Of a stretch of DNA of 64,000 nt, positions 34,807-52,656 are shown in pieces. The position numbers and the translations under genes are program-made. The notes under the pieces are model-generated. The model saw only the letters and a program-made list of their open reading frames with translations. It searched no databases and was not told the origin of the DNA. Source of the stretch: Burhinus oedicnemus (taxonomy: Eukaryota; Chordata; Aves; Charadriiformes; Burhinidae). The first letter of the stretch is position 1, and each line of letters begins with the position of its first letter. The stretch covers positions 637,403 to 701,402 of the forward strand of contig VFFE01007100.1 in the NCBI GenBank assembly GCA_008921705.1, in the 5' to 3' direction.

Positions 34807-37800
34807 AAAAGATAAGCCATGAAAACCCCTCTAAGAGTATAAGTTTAGGATAACTTTGAAAACGTCAAGCCTGAAGGATGAAGACTAACAAGGGGGCTTA
34901 AGTCTGTAGATTTAGGGAGTGGAAATTCCAATTTGGCGTCATCTTTTATGTTCTCTTTTCAACCTGAACGTCTTCGTTTTGATCTTTCCTGCAACTGAAA
35001 CAAACAACTCTCTTCCTCCCCTTCCTCCCCCTACATCTCCATTTCCTTTAAAGGTACTCACGTTAGTTCTTTAGCAGACTGAACTGTTAACAAACTATAT
35101 TTAAGAACATTTTTGTACTTGAACACTTGGTATAAAAACATGTGTGAATGAGAAACAATGTTAGGTGTACTCACGTGTTCCTCTGTTAACAAATACACTG
35201 AGAAGTTGCGTTAAAATGATTTGCTGTTAAAAGATAGAAGGGAGCAGCTCTTCCCTTCCCTAGAAAGCAACAGAACACACAATAATGAAGGGTAAGTTAT
35301 TGGCTTCATGTAGTGTTACGAAGAAAAGCTGACTTTTCTGCTGTTCTGCAAAATAATGTTTTATCTGTGCTGATTTTTGTAGCTTTCCAGTGTTTTAACT
35401 TAAGTCATAGGCAGATGGACAGTTGTACTCTTCCAGAAATAAGGTCACAGTCTATGCAGCAAAGAGTGTGGTATCTTCCCTAGATTTAGGGGCTACCCTT
35501 TCCTCAAATTGGGGTAGGAAAGACATTTTTGTCTAATACAGGAAAACACCTTATTGCGTGAGGTGTGACATATGTGTTTCTTCTTAAATGGAGAAAGGAA
35601 GTTAAGTGGTTGCCATAAAAACCATAATACCTGTAGAAACAAACTTGAAATTTCATGCTATGGATATTTGGAAATCTGACTAATGTTTTGGAGCAATTGG
35701 TAAATTAGAACCTCACAATGGCACTTTGCTTCACTTTCTGACTAAGCATAGGAGCCTGTGAAGGCCACCGCACACCAGTACTTACTGCTGATACAATGGA
35801 GCCATTGTCACTGGTGGCTTCTGCAAACACTACACACACGACCTAGGACACCAGGTACTATCTCAACAGTTTGGAGATCTTGAATATTGTTAGCAACTGC
35901 TTAGGGATGGTATTTCTGCTTAAGATTGTGTGCGTGTACTAGGTGTGGTGCAACTGGCTTAACTTTGTGCAATGATATATAGATATTAAAAAAAAAATGC
36001 TCTAAATAAGCTAAGTTCAGCCTCGTCTCAGGCTTTTATTTGAGAATTTGAAGTTGTATTTATTTATGCATGAGCTGCTCTGCCTATGGTCGATACTATA
36101 CCTGAATATAGATGTGCCCAGACAAAACAGATAATATCCATAACGTAGTTTTTATTTGTGGTCTCAATGAGGAAAAAGTGATGTTAACTGGTTCATTTTA
36201 TTTACGTTCATTAAATAGAACTGGAACAACTATTCTGAACGAGCAAAACTTCTAGACTGAAATAAAAGGTGTTTAAATCACTTGTGGTTTCCAATAAGCA
36301 ATTAGCAGTAAAAAAAATTATTTCATTAGCAATGCCAAAGAGCGGCAACCTGTTCTGAGGTATAAACATACCAAGAGAAAAGAATGTTTCATGTAAAATG
36401 ACTTTTAATATCCTGAAACTTCTTGAAACATGAGGAAAACTGGACTTCTTTTTTTAAAGTGGAATTGAGAGTTACATGAAAGTTTCTCAAGTTGAATAGA
36501 CACAGTAATAATTAAGGTAGTTAATATGCAACAGCTGGTGCTCTGGTGAGTTTGAGTGTGGCTTTCTCGTTCTTTGCTGGCACTGGATTATGTAGGACTT
36601 GAAACCTTGCAGAACCCTGAGTAGGATAGTGAAAGAAACTCTGGTCATCTATTAAACAGTGATAGCTTTGCTACTGGCCTTGAATTTAAGGATCTGCTAA
36701 CAGTTTGTTGAGGTAGTTATGTCTGAGTACCTATCTTCTAGTATACAGAAAAGTAACTAAGTATCACATACTTAGTTGTAACTGTTCTAGTTTTCTCGCT
36801 TCTGTTTTTAAGAAAGTGTTGTGGCAACTAGGTTAACTTCTGTAATTGTTCCAGCTTGCTTTTTACAGTTTAACAATAGTTTTGCTAGCACAGAATTAGC
36901 AAGGCATAGTTGTTTTTCCTGGTACTAGCTATGCAACTTTTATTCTTGGTGCTCTGTAGTGTTTAAAATGGGAAATTCAATGGTTAGACTTTGCTATTCT
37001 CCGAAAGGTGTGTCTAGAGTTTTTATTACATACTCATAGGCATTTTGAAATGCAGGAAGTAGAAATGCAATGAAATTACTATTGATAGGTCATTTCCCAA
37101 AGAAATCTTTGAGACTGTAATATGTCGTCTTTGGTTGTGTAATTTAATAAAAATAAATTAAACTTCTCTACAGGCACCTAATTAAAATTCTCTCTGTTTT
37201 AATAATCCATTTATATGCAGCAGCTTTTTGGTGTGGTTCTTAGGTTGCAAGTGCAATGAAAACAAGATGTTCTCATCTGTCCAGTTCAATCTTTATATAT
37301 GTTTTGTGGCGTTTATAAATATAATGGGTATCACTGCAAACCTGTTGAAGTATTTGACTGAAGGCCATATAGCCAAATATGACTCAGTTGTGAACTAAAG
37401 TTTGCTAAATGCTCAGGCTCTGGACTGTTGGAAGAATAAAGTACAATAGGTGGCATCCTGCAGCTGAGAAGAATTTGCCACTTCTGCACAGACCCCTCTA
37501 GGAAATGTCCAGGTGCACTGAGCAAGAGAGGTTCCTCCTGACCTGCTCATTCACCTCAAGGTGGTTGCAGCAACCACTGGAACATATGAGCCCTGGACTG
37601 TGGTGTGAGATGCATGCTGACATTTAAAAATGGATAGGGGAGTCAGAAGTCAAGATTTCTTGACTTGCTTTATTGTGAGGAGGGATAGTCATTCTTTATT
37701 TTCAACCTTGAGTTAATCTGTAGCAAATTTATCAGTTTTCAGCTATTGGAAGGAAGGATTTCCTGTTTTGTTCTGTTCTTTACTCAATATCTCTGACTGA

Positions 37801-39733
37801 TACTAGTGTGTTGTGTCTGTTGGTTTGTCTTTTGACAGTGAAAGACAACAGAAGAAACCCCAGGTACTGTATTTTTTTGTTGAACTAAGATACTTCAGCC
37901 GCAGATAGTTACAGTGCTCATCAAAACTGCAGGTTGTCCACTTTCCCAAGGAAGCAATAGTACAGAATTAAGGCAACTCTTGACAGTTTTGCTGCTGCCT
38001 ACAGGGTTTTGAATAACAGGAATGTAATTAATCAGCATTTTTTGGTCCGCAAATCCAAGGCATAATAATATCTCTACTAGGAGGAAAGGTTTTGTTAATA
38101 ATGGATAAAATCCTAGTGTAGATATTTGGTTTGTAGTTTTAGCATGTGTTAGCTTGTCTAAACAGAGCGTAAAATCATGCCTACTTGTAAAAGCCATATA
38201 TCTAATCAGAGTGAAGTATATGATCACCAGATATAAAAACCAGACTAAAGCTTTGTAGCTCACCTTCTTACTCTAGTAGTATTATCTTTTTTCTTCTTAG
38301 TTTAAATATAATTTTGTCTAGTTACATCTGCAGTTTTCTTCAGAAATGCTATCTGCAATCTTTTTTCAGTCTATAGGTACTATCTCCTGTATATGATGGT
38401 ATATTCAAGAACAATAGTTGCCTGAACTGCAAATAGGCATTTCAGATTCCTAAACCAGGAATATCTTGCTCTGCTTTGCAATGCTGCCTAGAGGATGAGC
38501 TGTGGCCAGTTCTTCAAAAGTATTCAGAGCCTCCTATTAAAAACAGTGAAAGTTTGAAAAGCATTCAGCAGCTAACACAGGTTGGTGGAAGTGTGTAAAG
38601 TACTTTAAATAGCTGTGGAAGAAGTCTCCAAAGGGCTTGTTCAAACCTATTGATGCCTAATACAATTTGGATTCAAACTCCTGTTAAACGCCTCTCATGA
38701 TCCACGTGTTAGTTATATGTTCTGTATTTATACGTGCAGTTGTGAGGACAGGTTTAGGGTTTTTTAGACAGTTGAGTAATGTCAGCTTTGATACATTTAA
38801 ATGAGGTAAGATTGAAACAGACCCATTTTCAAAGGGCTTACCAGAGAAGATGTTACTGATTGAGGTGGATTTTTCACACATCGGTGACCAACCGAGAGCC
38901 TTCCCTAGATTTGATCTATGCCTGTCTCTTATTCTAATAAAGCTTTAAGCATGTGGTTTTTTACAAAATGTTTGTATTATCCTAGGTCAGGTTTGAGTAG
39001 AACTGTGTGTGGTGGTCCCTGTTACAAGGATGTCTCTTCTACCCTCATCTCATCCTGAAATACTACAGAGAATAGGGCGTTGAGTGTGGGTTTCTGCTGT
39101 TTTTCATCTGTTTTCTCTCTACAGTGACATAATTCTTGTTGCTCTATTGTGTATATGTTGTAATGCCACAAATTGGAGAGCATAATAAAGCACAACTGGC
39201 TTTTTCTGTATTTGTAGACACTGGCAAGGAAATAGTTGAAGATGAATCTCAGCAATTCAGTACATGGGACTTTAGGCACTCTAGCGTTTGGCTCTGACTG
39301 CATACCCCAGAAATGCCTTTGGCCTTTTTATAGGATGATTCTTATACCTGTTACTGCAGAGCGCTTACCTATAGCTCTGAATGTAAAGGCATTAAATGCT
39401 TTAAGTTTGTTCAATGTTTTTTTTATCTTGCCTGGATATTCATTATAGATGCTCAGGAGTCTTTCAAAGTTGATGTTCATTTTTGGTTTGCAAATAAATT
39501 ATTTTCAGGCAGATAGTCACTATTTATGCACATGAGCTTTGCCGCAGCACGTTATCCTGTTGTGTAAAAAATACCTCTTAAAACTACAGTAGAAATAGAA
39601 CAAAACAGCAAGTTGAAACATGAAGTAGAACATGTGCACCCCCACCCTTTGATATGTTTTTTCTTATGCTTTACAAAAGGGAAGGCTTTTTGAGTACTTC
39701 AGTTTCAAACTTTTGTTATAGCTTTTCCACCTG

Positions 39734-39745
39734 CCTGTAGGGGGT
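39734..39745 (+). promoter_or_regulatory. CTCF-like core match
   Basis: CCTGTAGGGGGT agrees with the CTCF core CCASYAGRKGGC at ten of twelve positions. It lies in intron 1. The call rests on motif matching only. Confidence 0.25.
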
Positions 39746-40993
39746 GAGTGAAAGCCAGAAAGTCAAAACTGAATGGGGAAGGTAGAAAGGCAAAAAAGCG
39801 AAGGTGGCATTAAAAGCAATTCAGAAGTATCACACCATAGATTGAACCTGCCTATTACTAAAAATTTTTGAGTCATTACGCAGAGAGGAAGTGTTAATCA
39901 TGGCAGTGATAAAACTGGAAATGGGGATAAAGAGGGTGGTTAGAAAAGAGATTTTGGCTGCAGAAAATCTGTGTTTTGTTGCTGTCAACCTGTCAGCGAA
40001 TGACTTGTTCCCTCTTATACTCTCTACTCTACCCTCAAAGATCCCTCTGTTCCTATTTAACTTAGCATATGATGAGTCTTTGGCCCAGTCCTGAAACAAC
40101 TTGGGCTTAAAAAAAGCTAGAAGCTTCTTGGTGTTAGTTTTGATCATTGTCTAGACCTGGATTAGAGAACTGGACAATGAAGACACTAAGGTCTGGAGAT
40201 ACGGGGGAGGAGGGGAAAGGGAAGACAAGCAACTGGCAAAAATAATTTTGTTCTGTATTGGCATTCTGGTGGGTTTCTGTATCTATCTTCATTAGGCTTC
40301 AGGATCTTACTGTCTGCATGGTGGTGGAAGAGGAGCTGCTAACTTTTCAAATGAAAACCAAAGAGTATTCTCAAGGCCAGGCTGTAGTGCAGTGAGTGGA
40401 TAAAGTGTTTGTGATGTTGGATCTATTACTGCTAGCAATGTGTTGTCATGTTTCCTTTCTTTCCCAGGTGGGTTTTTGTTTTTTTTGCCTGGGTTTGACT
40501 GTTCTGTGGTAGGTAAAGGTATACAATGTAGTTGAAGGCATCCTATCAAACCTTGGGTCTATAGATAGTTGCCTTTTTGCTTCAGCTAGTAAGAGGTCCT
40601 GCCCCACTAACCTCCCATGGCTGTTAGACATACTGGTTCTGCCAGCAGATGATCTTACAGGAGCATTATCTGCAAACGTGTTTGGGCCGCTAAACTGTGT
40701 AAACAGTTAAAGTTCTGGTTGCTGATTTCTACTGAAATAGTTTAAGATTTAATGGCTTAAGACCACCTTTTTTCAGTCTGACTGGCACCGCTGATCAGAA
40801 GAGGCTGGAGAAAGTAACCTCAGCTGCATAGATAGCCATATCTTTACCTGCTACAACTACTTGTCATGGAAATCTCTGTAGCCTGAACTATTACAGGGTT
40901 ATGTTTGAATTGTTACCCTTTCATTCGCTGAAATGAAACAAATTTTTCCATTTTTTCCCAAATAAAAGCAAAACAGAGGTGGAAGTTGAGATG

Positions 40994-41022
40994 AATTTTA
41001 AAACCCTAAATTTTAAAACCCT
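40994..41022 (+). repeat. 15-bp tandem duplication
   Basis: The segment AATTTTAAAACCCT is repeated after a 15-bp period with one additional A. This is a simple recent duplication in intron 1. Confidence 0.7.
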
Positions 41023-41757
41023 ACTTTGCCCATACGTCTTCTGCTACAAGAGCTGTAGAGCATACTGTGTTTTGAGGCATATTAATTCAAGTAATGTGAA
41101 TCACTGGCCAGCTGTCTTTTATGAAATAATTTGCGAAGGTTTGAGTCAAATTTTGAATGCATTCCTTTCATTAGATATTCATGTATTTGGAAATGTGCCT
41201 TGTGTCAGAATGATTCCTCTTCAATTTATATGGTCTTATATTAATTTGGTAGACTTTTTCTTTATCCCAAAGTTTGATCAAGCAGAGGCCTGAACTCCAC
41301 AGTACTATAATTTGCCAGCCCAAAGCGTGGTGGCCGTTAGTTGCTGCTAGCTGAAGTTGTAACTCAAACAGACTTAGAGATTTCAATTGCAGTTGTGATT
41401 AACTATATTATAACCCCTTTTAATCTTGTGGAATCTTAAACCTTCCCTTTTGAGTATAATCAATAAAGCACTTTTTTGTTGCATGCAATTTGAAATTAGA
41501 GGCATTTCCATTTTAAGTGTCATTGTTGGCCTCTGAGGTGATTTAAATACTAAACTACTGTTTGAGAAACAGTATCATTAGTTTATTTCAAACTTTGAGA
41601 TGATCTAATTGTACCAGCTCCTAATTGTCACAGAGGTTGTAAATCTGTGTATAATAGTAAAAGCTTTGAGTAGTGGTACTAGTGAATAGTTCTTAATACA
41701 GAGATTTGTACTGATGCTTACTGTATAGCAGAACTATGAAAGCTAATTCCAAGCTGT

Positions 41758-41773
41758 TGGGGGGGGCGGGCGG
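41758..41773. repeat. G-rich tract in intron 1
   Basis: A run of about eight G is followed by CGGGCGGCG. It stands out in AT-rich intron sequence about 450 bp before the coding exon. Confidence 0.5.
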
Positions 41774-42226
41774 CGAAGTCTTGCTCAACAGCCTTTAGAG
41801 AACAAACAAGTAAGGTTTTACTGTGCCTCTAAACTGATTTCACAGGTTTAAGGAAAGGCTTGCTGCATTTAGTTGTTATGAATTCAGTAGTGTATGTATT
41901 GAAATTTGGTTTTGGCAGCTTTATGTAACTGGTTAAGAGTAGGTGTAGAATAGATAGTAGACAAAGTATTGCTTTTATATAGCAATCTTAATACAGAAGC
42001 CCAGCTAATGGAATGCAGAGATGTTCAAGACCACGCTATTTGAACTGTGGTGGGTAGAAGAGTGACCAGAGTGCCTTCTAGCTGTCCTTCATTGACTATT
42101 TATTAAACGTATACCTTCTGTGTTCAAAAGCATTCGATAGTTCTCTAGCCTTAAAGTTTTCATTATTTGGGAGACAATACTTCTTTCTTTTCAAAAGTCT
42201 GACTGACTATTTTCTCTCTTTCCCAG

Positions 42227-47192
<4,966 letters not shown>

Positions 47193-48776
47193 GTGAAAAA
47201 CCATACAAATGTGAATTCTGTGAGTATGCAGCAGCACAGAAAACTTCACTGAGGTATCATTTAGAGAGGCATCACAAGGACAAGCAAGCGGATAGTGCAG
47301 CAGACGTGAAAAGTGACAGCAAAGTTTCATTACAGAGTCAGGAGACGGAGCTCTTGCTGGCTGCTGATGGTGCTCAAGAAACCAAAAATTTGAAGAGGCT
47401 TTTTGATTGTGCCAAAGATGCTGGGGGCTGCCCACCTACCAAGCAGCGAAAGGAAGTTCTGTCCTTGAACAATGCAATAGGCAGCACAGTCCTTTTAAAA
47501 ATGAAAAATAATTCTAGGGAATTGAACAAAAGTTCCATTTGTAACAATTCAAATAAAATACACGAGAATGTGTCCACTCCTTACCTGGAAAAACTAAAGG
47601 AAACAAAGGAAGCTCAGCCCAATGTTTCTCATAAAAGAGAGAGAGGGGCTTCTGTGGCATCAGAGGGAGATGACGTCCAGTATGTTTGTGCTTTAAAGGA
47701 TGGAAAAAATGTGAATGATGTACGAGAGTGCACTGAAAACTACAAACACAAGCCTATGGTGGACTCTCAGGAAAAGCCCTTGAACTTATCCGTTGGGACT
47801 TCACAAGAATGTTCAGTGGTTTCAACTAGAGGCCCACTAGCACCCAGCACCTGTCCGTTTTGTACTTACAGAACATTTTACCCAGAAGTCCTAATGATGC
47901 ACCAGAGGCTTATGCACAAATACAATCCTGACACCATTAACAAAAATGGCTGTAGAAGCAAGGCTCTAGCTAAAGCCAGACGCACTGGATGCCCTCCAGC
48001 TCTGCTTGGTAAAGATGTGCTTCCTCTGTCTTTTAATTCTAAAAAAAGTAAGGCTTCCCCATCTACACAGCAAAAACAGTTGCAAACAGGAAAAGCTAAA
48101 CAAAATCACCCTCCACAGAACAAAGTCCCTGTCTTTTCAGTGACTGACTCGAGCAGCACAGCGCCAAGTAACCTCAAGTTTCATAAACAGCAAAGTAATA
48201 TTGGAGCTCAGGCAAATAACTATAGACAACCTCAGCAAGAAATGCACTCCAGTTCCAGTATCTCTCCAGTATTGGACAGAGTAAAAAGATCTGAATCTAA
48301 AGTAAAAGCTCAAAGTGTCCCAGTGTCTCAATCTGGTGTAGTAAGCAGCGGTGTGAATGGGGCTCTTGACTCTCACCTAAATGAATCTGCCTGGTCTTGT
48401 CATCGAGGAAGAGACTATCTGTATAGTAAATCTGTGAGCAATGTAAATACAGACTATGGTGAAACGTCTTCTAAACGAATGAAACCTAACCTATTAGCTA
48501 TTGAACATACTGACTCTCCAATGGCTAATTACAGAAGATACGAAATGAGCAGATCTCGTGTTGCAAACAGATATGCAAATCTGCTACCTCAGGAATGTTC
48601 TCGCACCAAACCTGCATCCTCTGTTTTGCCAACCAAGCAAGGGCTTCTGAATTCAGATGACGGTGATCCTCCTAATGTATTGACTGTTCTCAAACCTTAT
48701 GAGCCGTATAGCTCTGGATCGCTTTACAGTTCTTGTGGATCTAGCAATGGCCAAGTAACCAGCTCTACAGTAGAAG
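47193..48776 (+). CDS. ZNF217: ZNF217, coding exon 3 (rest of residue 509 to first base of 1037)
   Basis: The exon starts with GTGAAAAACC, completing Gly-Glu-Lys-Pro, and encodes finger seven (C515, C518, H531, H535 or H536) with the family sequence around AAAQKTSLRYHLERHH. A long, mostly disordered, Ser/Lys-rich region follows. It contains PLNLS (about 704-708), a PxDLS-type CtBP-binding motif, an eighth, divergent finger (C729, C732, H745, H750) and RRTG (about 771-774), which belongs to a second class of CtBP-groove motifs. The C-terminal part includes the block around NVLTVLKPYEPY. The exon ends at GTAGAAG|GTACTG in phase 1; reading on would stop after a few intron-coded residues. This exon is the main repression module of the protein. 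Confidence 0.95.
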
Positions 48777-48910
48777 GTACTGTATCTCCTTCCTAGTTAA
48801 ATGTCTTATACCATTACAAAGGAAGGTGAATGAAATATAAATAAGTGTGTACCCACCTCGAAACAGAGAAAATAAAGCTGTACTTGGCATTTCACCAAGT
48901 CCAGTCAATG

Positions 48911-48936
48911 CTTGGATTTTAAATTTAAAATCCAAG
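48911..48936. repeat. perfect 26-bp palindrome
   Basis: The half-site CTTGGATTTTAAA is followed immediately by its exact reverse complement, giving a 26-bp palindrome with no spacer. It starts 135 bp after the splice donor in intron 4. Confidence 0.95.
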
Positions 48937-51589
48937 TTCAGCAAACTCCTGGCTTGGGAAATTAAGCATGGAAGGTCTGAATTTTAAAGAGGGGTTTAAA
49001 GTTCCTCAAGTTCCCTCCTCCCCCTGCCATGGGTCTCTGATAGCAAACATGTATTGTTTGCTCATCAGAGCACTCCAGACATGCTAACTAATACAGGATA
49101 TGGAATGAGCCTTTCTGCTTAATACACAATAAGTCTTGGACTGTCTGGAATATTAATAAAACCTCTTACCAGAAACCCCCAAACTGTCATTGATAATTGT
49201 TCCCTTCAGTTGCAGAAAAGGAGGTATTAAAAATCATAAAACTGTGATTTAAATCTTACAAGACTGTTCAATGGGTTTTTATAATGTTTAGTTTTTAGCA
49301 GGAACAGAATACTTTGTTAAATCAAGACAACATATTTCTGCTATTCTAATTATGGTGTCTCGTTGCACTAAGTAGTAATGCTTTGTGGAAAATTCTGGGC
49401 CTAGCAGAGGTTTTGTGATGTATTTGGAAAACTTTGGTACTTCTATGAAATACATGCTTTTTGTGTTTTGTTCTTAGTCAACATTTAAAAAACTTAGCAG
49501 GAGGCCGAGATTGAAAGATGCTAGGTGATATTTAAGCTGTTGTCTGACTATTTGTAGAAGATGGTATTTATGACTGAGCTGAGGTCACTATGGAATTAGC
49601 TATAAATACAGGAGTATGAATTTTGAAATGAAGATCCTATTATAAAAATGAATAGTGTGTGCATGCTGTGTAGTCTTAAAGTCTCTACTCAGTTCTTAAA
49701 CTCTTGAGTATTCCCATTCTCTGGAAGTAGTAAGATTATTCTTCTGAAGTAGTCTGGGTTCATAACAAGCAAGGGTGTGTTATCTTAGGTAAGAGTGAAC
49801 TGCAAAATACTAAACCTGCATTTATTATGTGGCCAAAAATGTATTTGCTGTGTTTCTGGTTTTTGTTTGCTTGTTTTAAGGTTGTGGGCTTCATAAATAA
49901 TCAGGCTTGCTAGCGGGTTATGAGGGATGAAGGAAAGCATGAAGTTCTGTTTCCAGTCTGGGTAGGGAGTGGATGGATAAAGGAAAAGCCAGTATCACAG
50001 TTGACTCACTGAAGTGGCTGTGAAAGGGAGTTAATTCCTAATTTCATGAGAGCGTTGTCTGTGTACTATGGATTGCTATGAGGAATGTGAAATGGGCACT
50101 AGGGTATGCATAGAATGCAGAGGGACAAGTAGAAGGACAAATGTTACTGCTGTCTTTTGATTCCTACTGATCTGAGAGAAGGAAATACATACAGGGTTTT
50201 TTCTGAGCACAGAAGTCATTCATGCAGTTCTGAAATTTACAGCGCTCTGTGAGACTTTCTTTTTTTTTTTTTTTTAATTAATGATTGATAGCAGCTAAGA
50301 GCTTCCTGTGTGAGCTCAACATTTGGTGGAGGACGTGACTGTCCTTAAGGACTAAACTGTTAATTTGCACTGACCGAGGACTTGTGCTTCATGACATTTC
50401 TATCTGTTGAGCAGATAGAATATTCAGGATTTTGAGGGAATGCTTTTGATGGTGTATAAAACCCTATATATTTTCATGAAAACAGGAAAGGAAAAGTTAG
50501 TCTTGCAGCTTCAACCAGCTAGACAAGAGAAGCCTGTACCCCAAGGACTAGATGGTGGGCAGTGTCTTGCTCCTTTCCAGCATTACTCTATGTTGGGGGT
50601 AGGGAAATTCTTTTATTTTGCCAGTAGTCTTAGTGAGATTAGCCTATTGAAGTAGCAGTTGATGTAATACTATTTTTAAACAATGATTTCATTGGAATCC
50701 ACCTTGTTCTTCTTTTGAAAGCTCCACCTGTCTGCCAGAAAAATCTGTGGTAGGCTTTTCTTCCTCTTCTTTGGCACAAGCCTGCAGACAGTAGTCAAGA
50801 ACTTTATACTGTTTCTTGTTATTTAGAGCTTTCAAAACTATGCTGCAACTAATTTGATGGTATTGTTGTCATGGAAGTAAAGATTTCATTGTTTGTTGTG
50901 CAGTGCTGTTTCAGGGCAAGAAAAGCAACTTTTTATGGCTGTTACCTACATTGGAAAGACTTGTGAAACGAGACCCCCTCTGTGGGTTTTCTTAGCAACT
51001 TCAATAAAAGCCCTGTGCAATAAAATGTAGGCTTTTAAGGCTAATTTCCTAGTTTTCTGGCCATTCTGCTCAGAAGTACCCAACCCAAACCTTGATAGTT
51101 GGTTCAGAGAGTGGAGGGTAGCAGACAGGCAAACTTCTCAGTATTACAGTTTTAATGTGGGTGGAGACAGTGTAGATTAAAGTTTCTGCAAATTCTTTTT
51201 TTGTTAAAAAGCTGAAGCACAACTGTTTAAGAGTTGCAACTCCTCAGAGATGTATCTTGTAAGATACCATATGGAAAGTACTGCAGGTGTAGACCTGTAG
51301 GTTTCTGTAGTCTTTTTATTTGAACTCTGGTGATACTATAAAACATGATGTCAAAACCTTTTTTAAGGTCCTGTGTGCCTTGTGGCAACGTTATTTAGGT
51401 CCTATGAACATGTTATGTCGCATGTTAAATGCTGGATCAAGTTGTCATGAGAATATGTTCCACTTGGCAAACTTGATTAAAGCATGATGCCTTCTGTTAT
51501 TGCTTGTAAGCTCTGCCATTCTGTGTTGCCCTGAAGAGACAGAAACATTCTGAAACCACTCAGTTTGTGTTATTTTCAAATTAGTTGCC

Positions 51590-51790
51590 TTTGCAATGGC
51601 AACATGCTATCAAGGATAACCTGTTGGCTGATTGATCTGGCAGAGGCTGCAAATTAAAGACAATTGCTCATGACACACTCCAATGGCTTTGTAGATTCTG
51701 TTGAAATATTAATTTAGCTTTGCCATTTTAATTTAATTAAAGCTTGCTAGGTTTTTTCAATGCTGCATTTAAAGCTTTCATGGAATATGG
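51590..51790. promoter_or_regulatory. candidate intronic conserved element
   Basis: About 200 bp with dense homeodomain-like cores (TAATTTAATTAA, ATTAATTT), a TTTGCAATGGCAAC stretch resembling an RFX half-site, and GATTGATCTGG. It has no simple repeats, and its texture is typical of vertebrate conserved noncoding elements. Conservation itself could not be checked. Confidence 0.3.
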
Positions 51791-52487
51791 ATGGCAGTTG
51801 GGCTTTTTGTATCCTGTGGGAGTAATGAATGATTCTTGACTTTTTTCCTTAATTTTATGACGTGTTTTTGACTGCTTGCTTAAGCTAGTAAGACTTAATA
51901 TGGAACAGGCATTGATTTCACATCTATAAATCAGAATTAATGGTCTCAGATAAACATGAAATTACCTGTATACTAGACTGAAAATTGCTTAACAAAGGTC
52001 TTCAAGTAAATGTGTATTAACACTCTTTAAAGTGTCACAATTGCCTTATAATCTATGATGGCAATAATGTAGTATATCTGTTTTTTTCTCTCCAATACTC
52101 ATATTCAAAAATTCAATTTTCAAACAAATACGGAAAGTGGGTATGTAGGCATCATGCTATAGAATGTACTGCAGCACTAAAATCTTCTTAAAGTGAAGCC
52201 TGCTGTGTGATGAGTTAAGCAAAGATATTTCTTGCAAATAAAATGAGCAAAATCTGGAGAGATGCACATCAGATGTATACAGCTTAGAACAAAGTTATTA
52301 AATTACTATTTGTCATTCCTCTTATTTGTTCTGGATAATGAATTTCATATAATCTTTTAATAGGACTAGGGATATCTTGTCTTGGGCCCTGCTCACAAGA
52401 TGATTTGTGGTAGCATCTGTGGTATTCTGGTGTTCTGGATGCTGATGTAGACTTGCTCACAAATGAAAGTCTGAACACTTAAATTAG

Positions 52488-52637
<150 letters not shown>

Positions 52638-52656
52638 TCATTTACTTCAAGAAACG
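52638..52656 (+). other. ZNF217: ZNF217 3' UTR, first part
   Basis: Nineteen bases lie between the stop codon and the donor ACG|GTAAAC. If this donor is not used, the 3' UTR would simply read on through 53,943. Confidence 0.6.

Larger units (their letters stand above)
28118..42226 (+). other. ZNF217: ZNF217 intron 1 (main part)
   Basis: Intron 1 runs from the donor at 27,698 (GTGAGG) to the acceptor TCTCTCTTTCCCAG at 42,226. It is AT-rich with long T/A homopolymers (for example about 28,314-28,331). Reading frames are short and unrecognised. A possible alternative donor, TTGTA|GTAAGT, lies near 28,180. Sub-features include a C-rich tract (about 31,342-31,372), a 23-nt perfect hairpin (34,784-34,806), a CTCF-like match (39,734) and a 15-bp tandem duplication near 40,994. 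Confidence 0.65.

Noticed and set aside
47306..48796. A separate 496-codon gene in the third coding exon
   Set aside because: The apparent start is an internal GTG valine codon of ZNF217, and the last residues before the stop are intron-encoded. It is one exon of the same gene.
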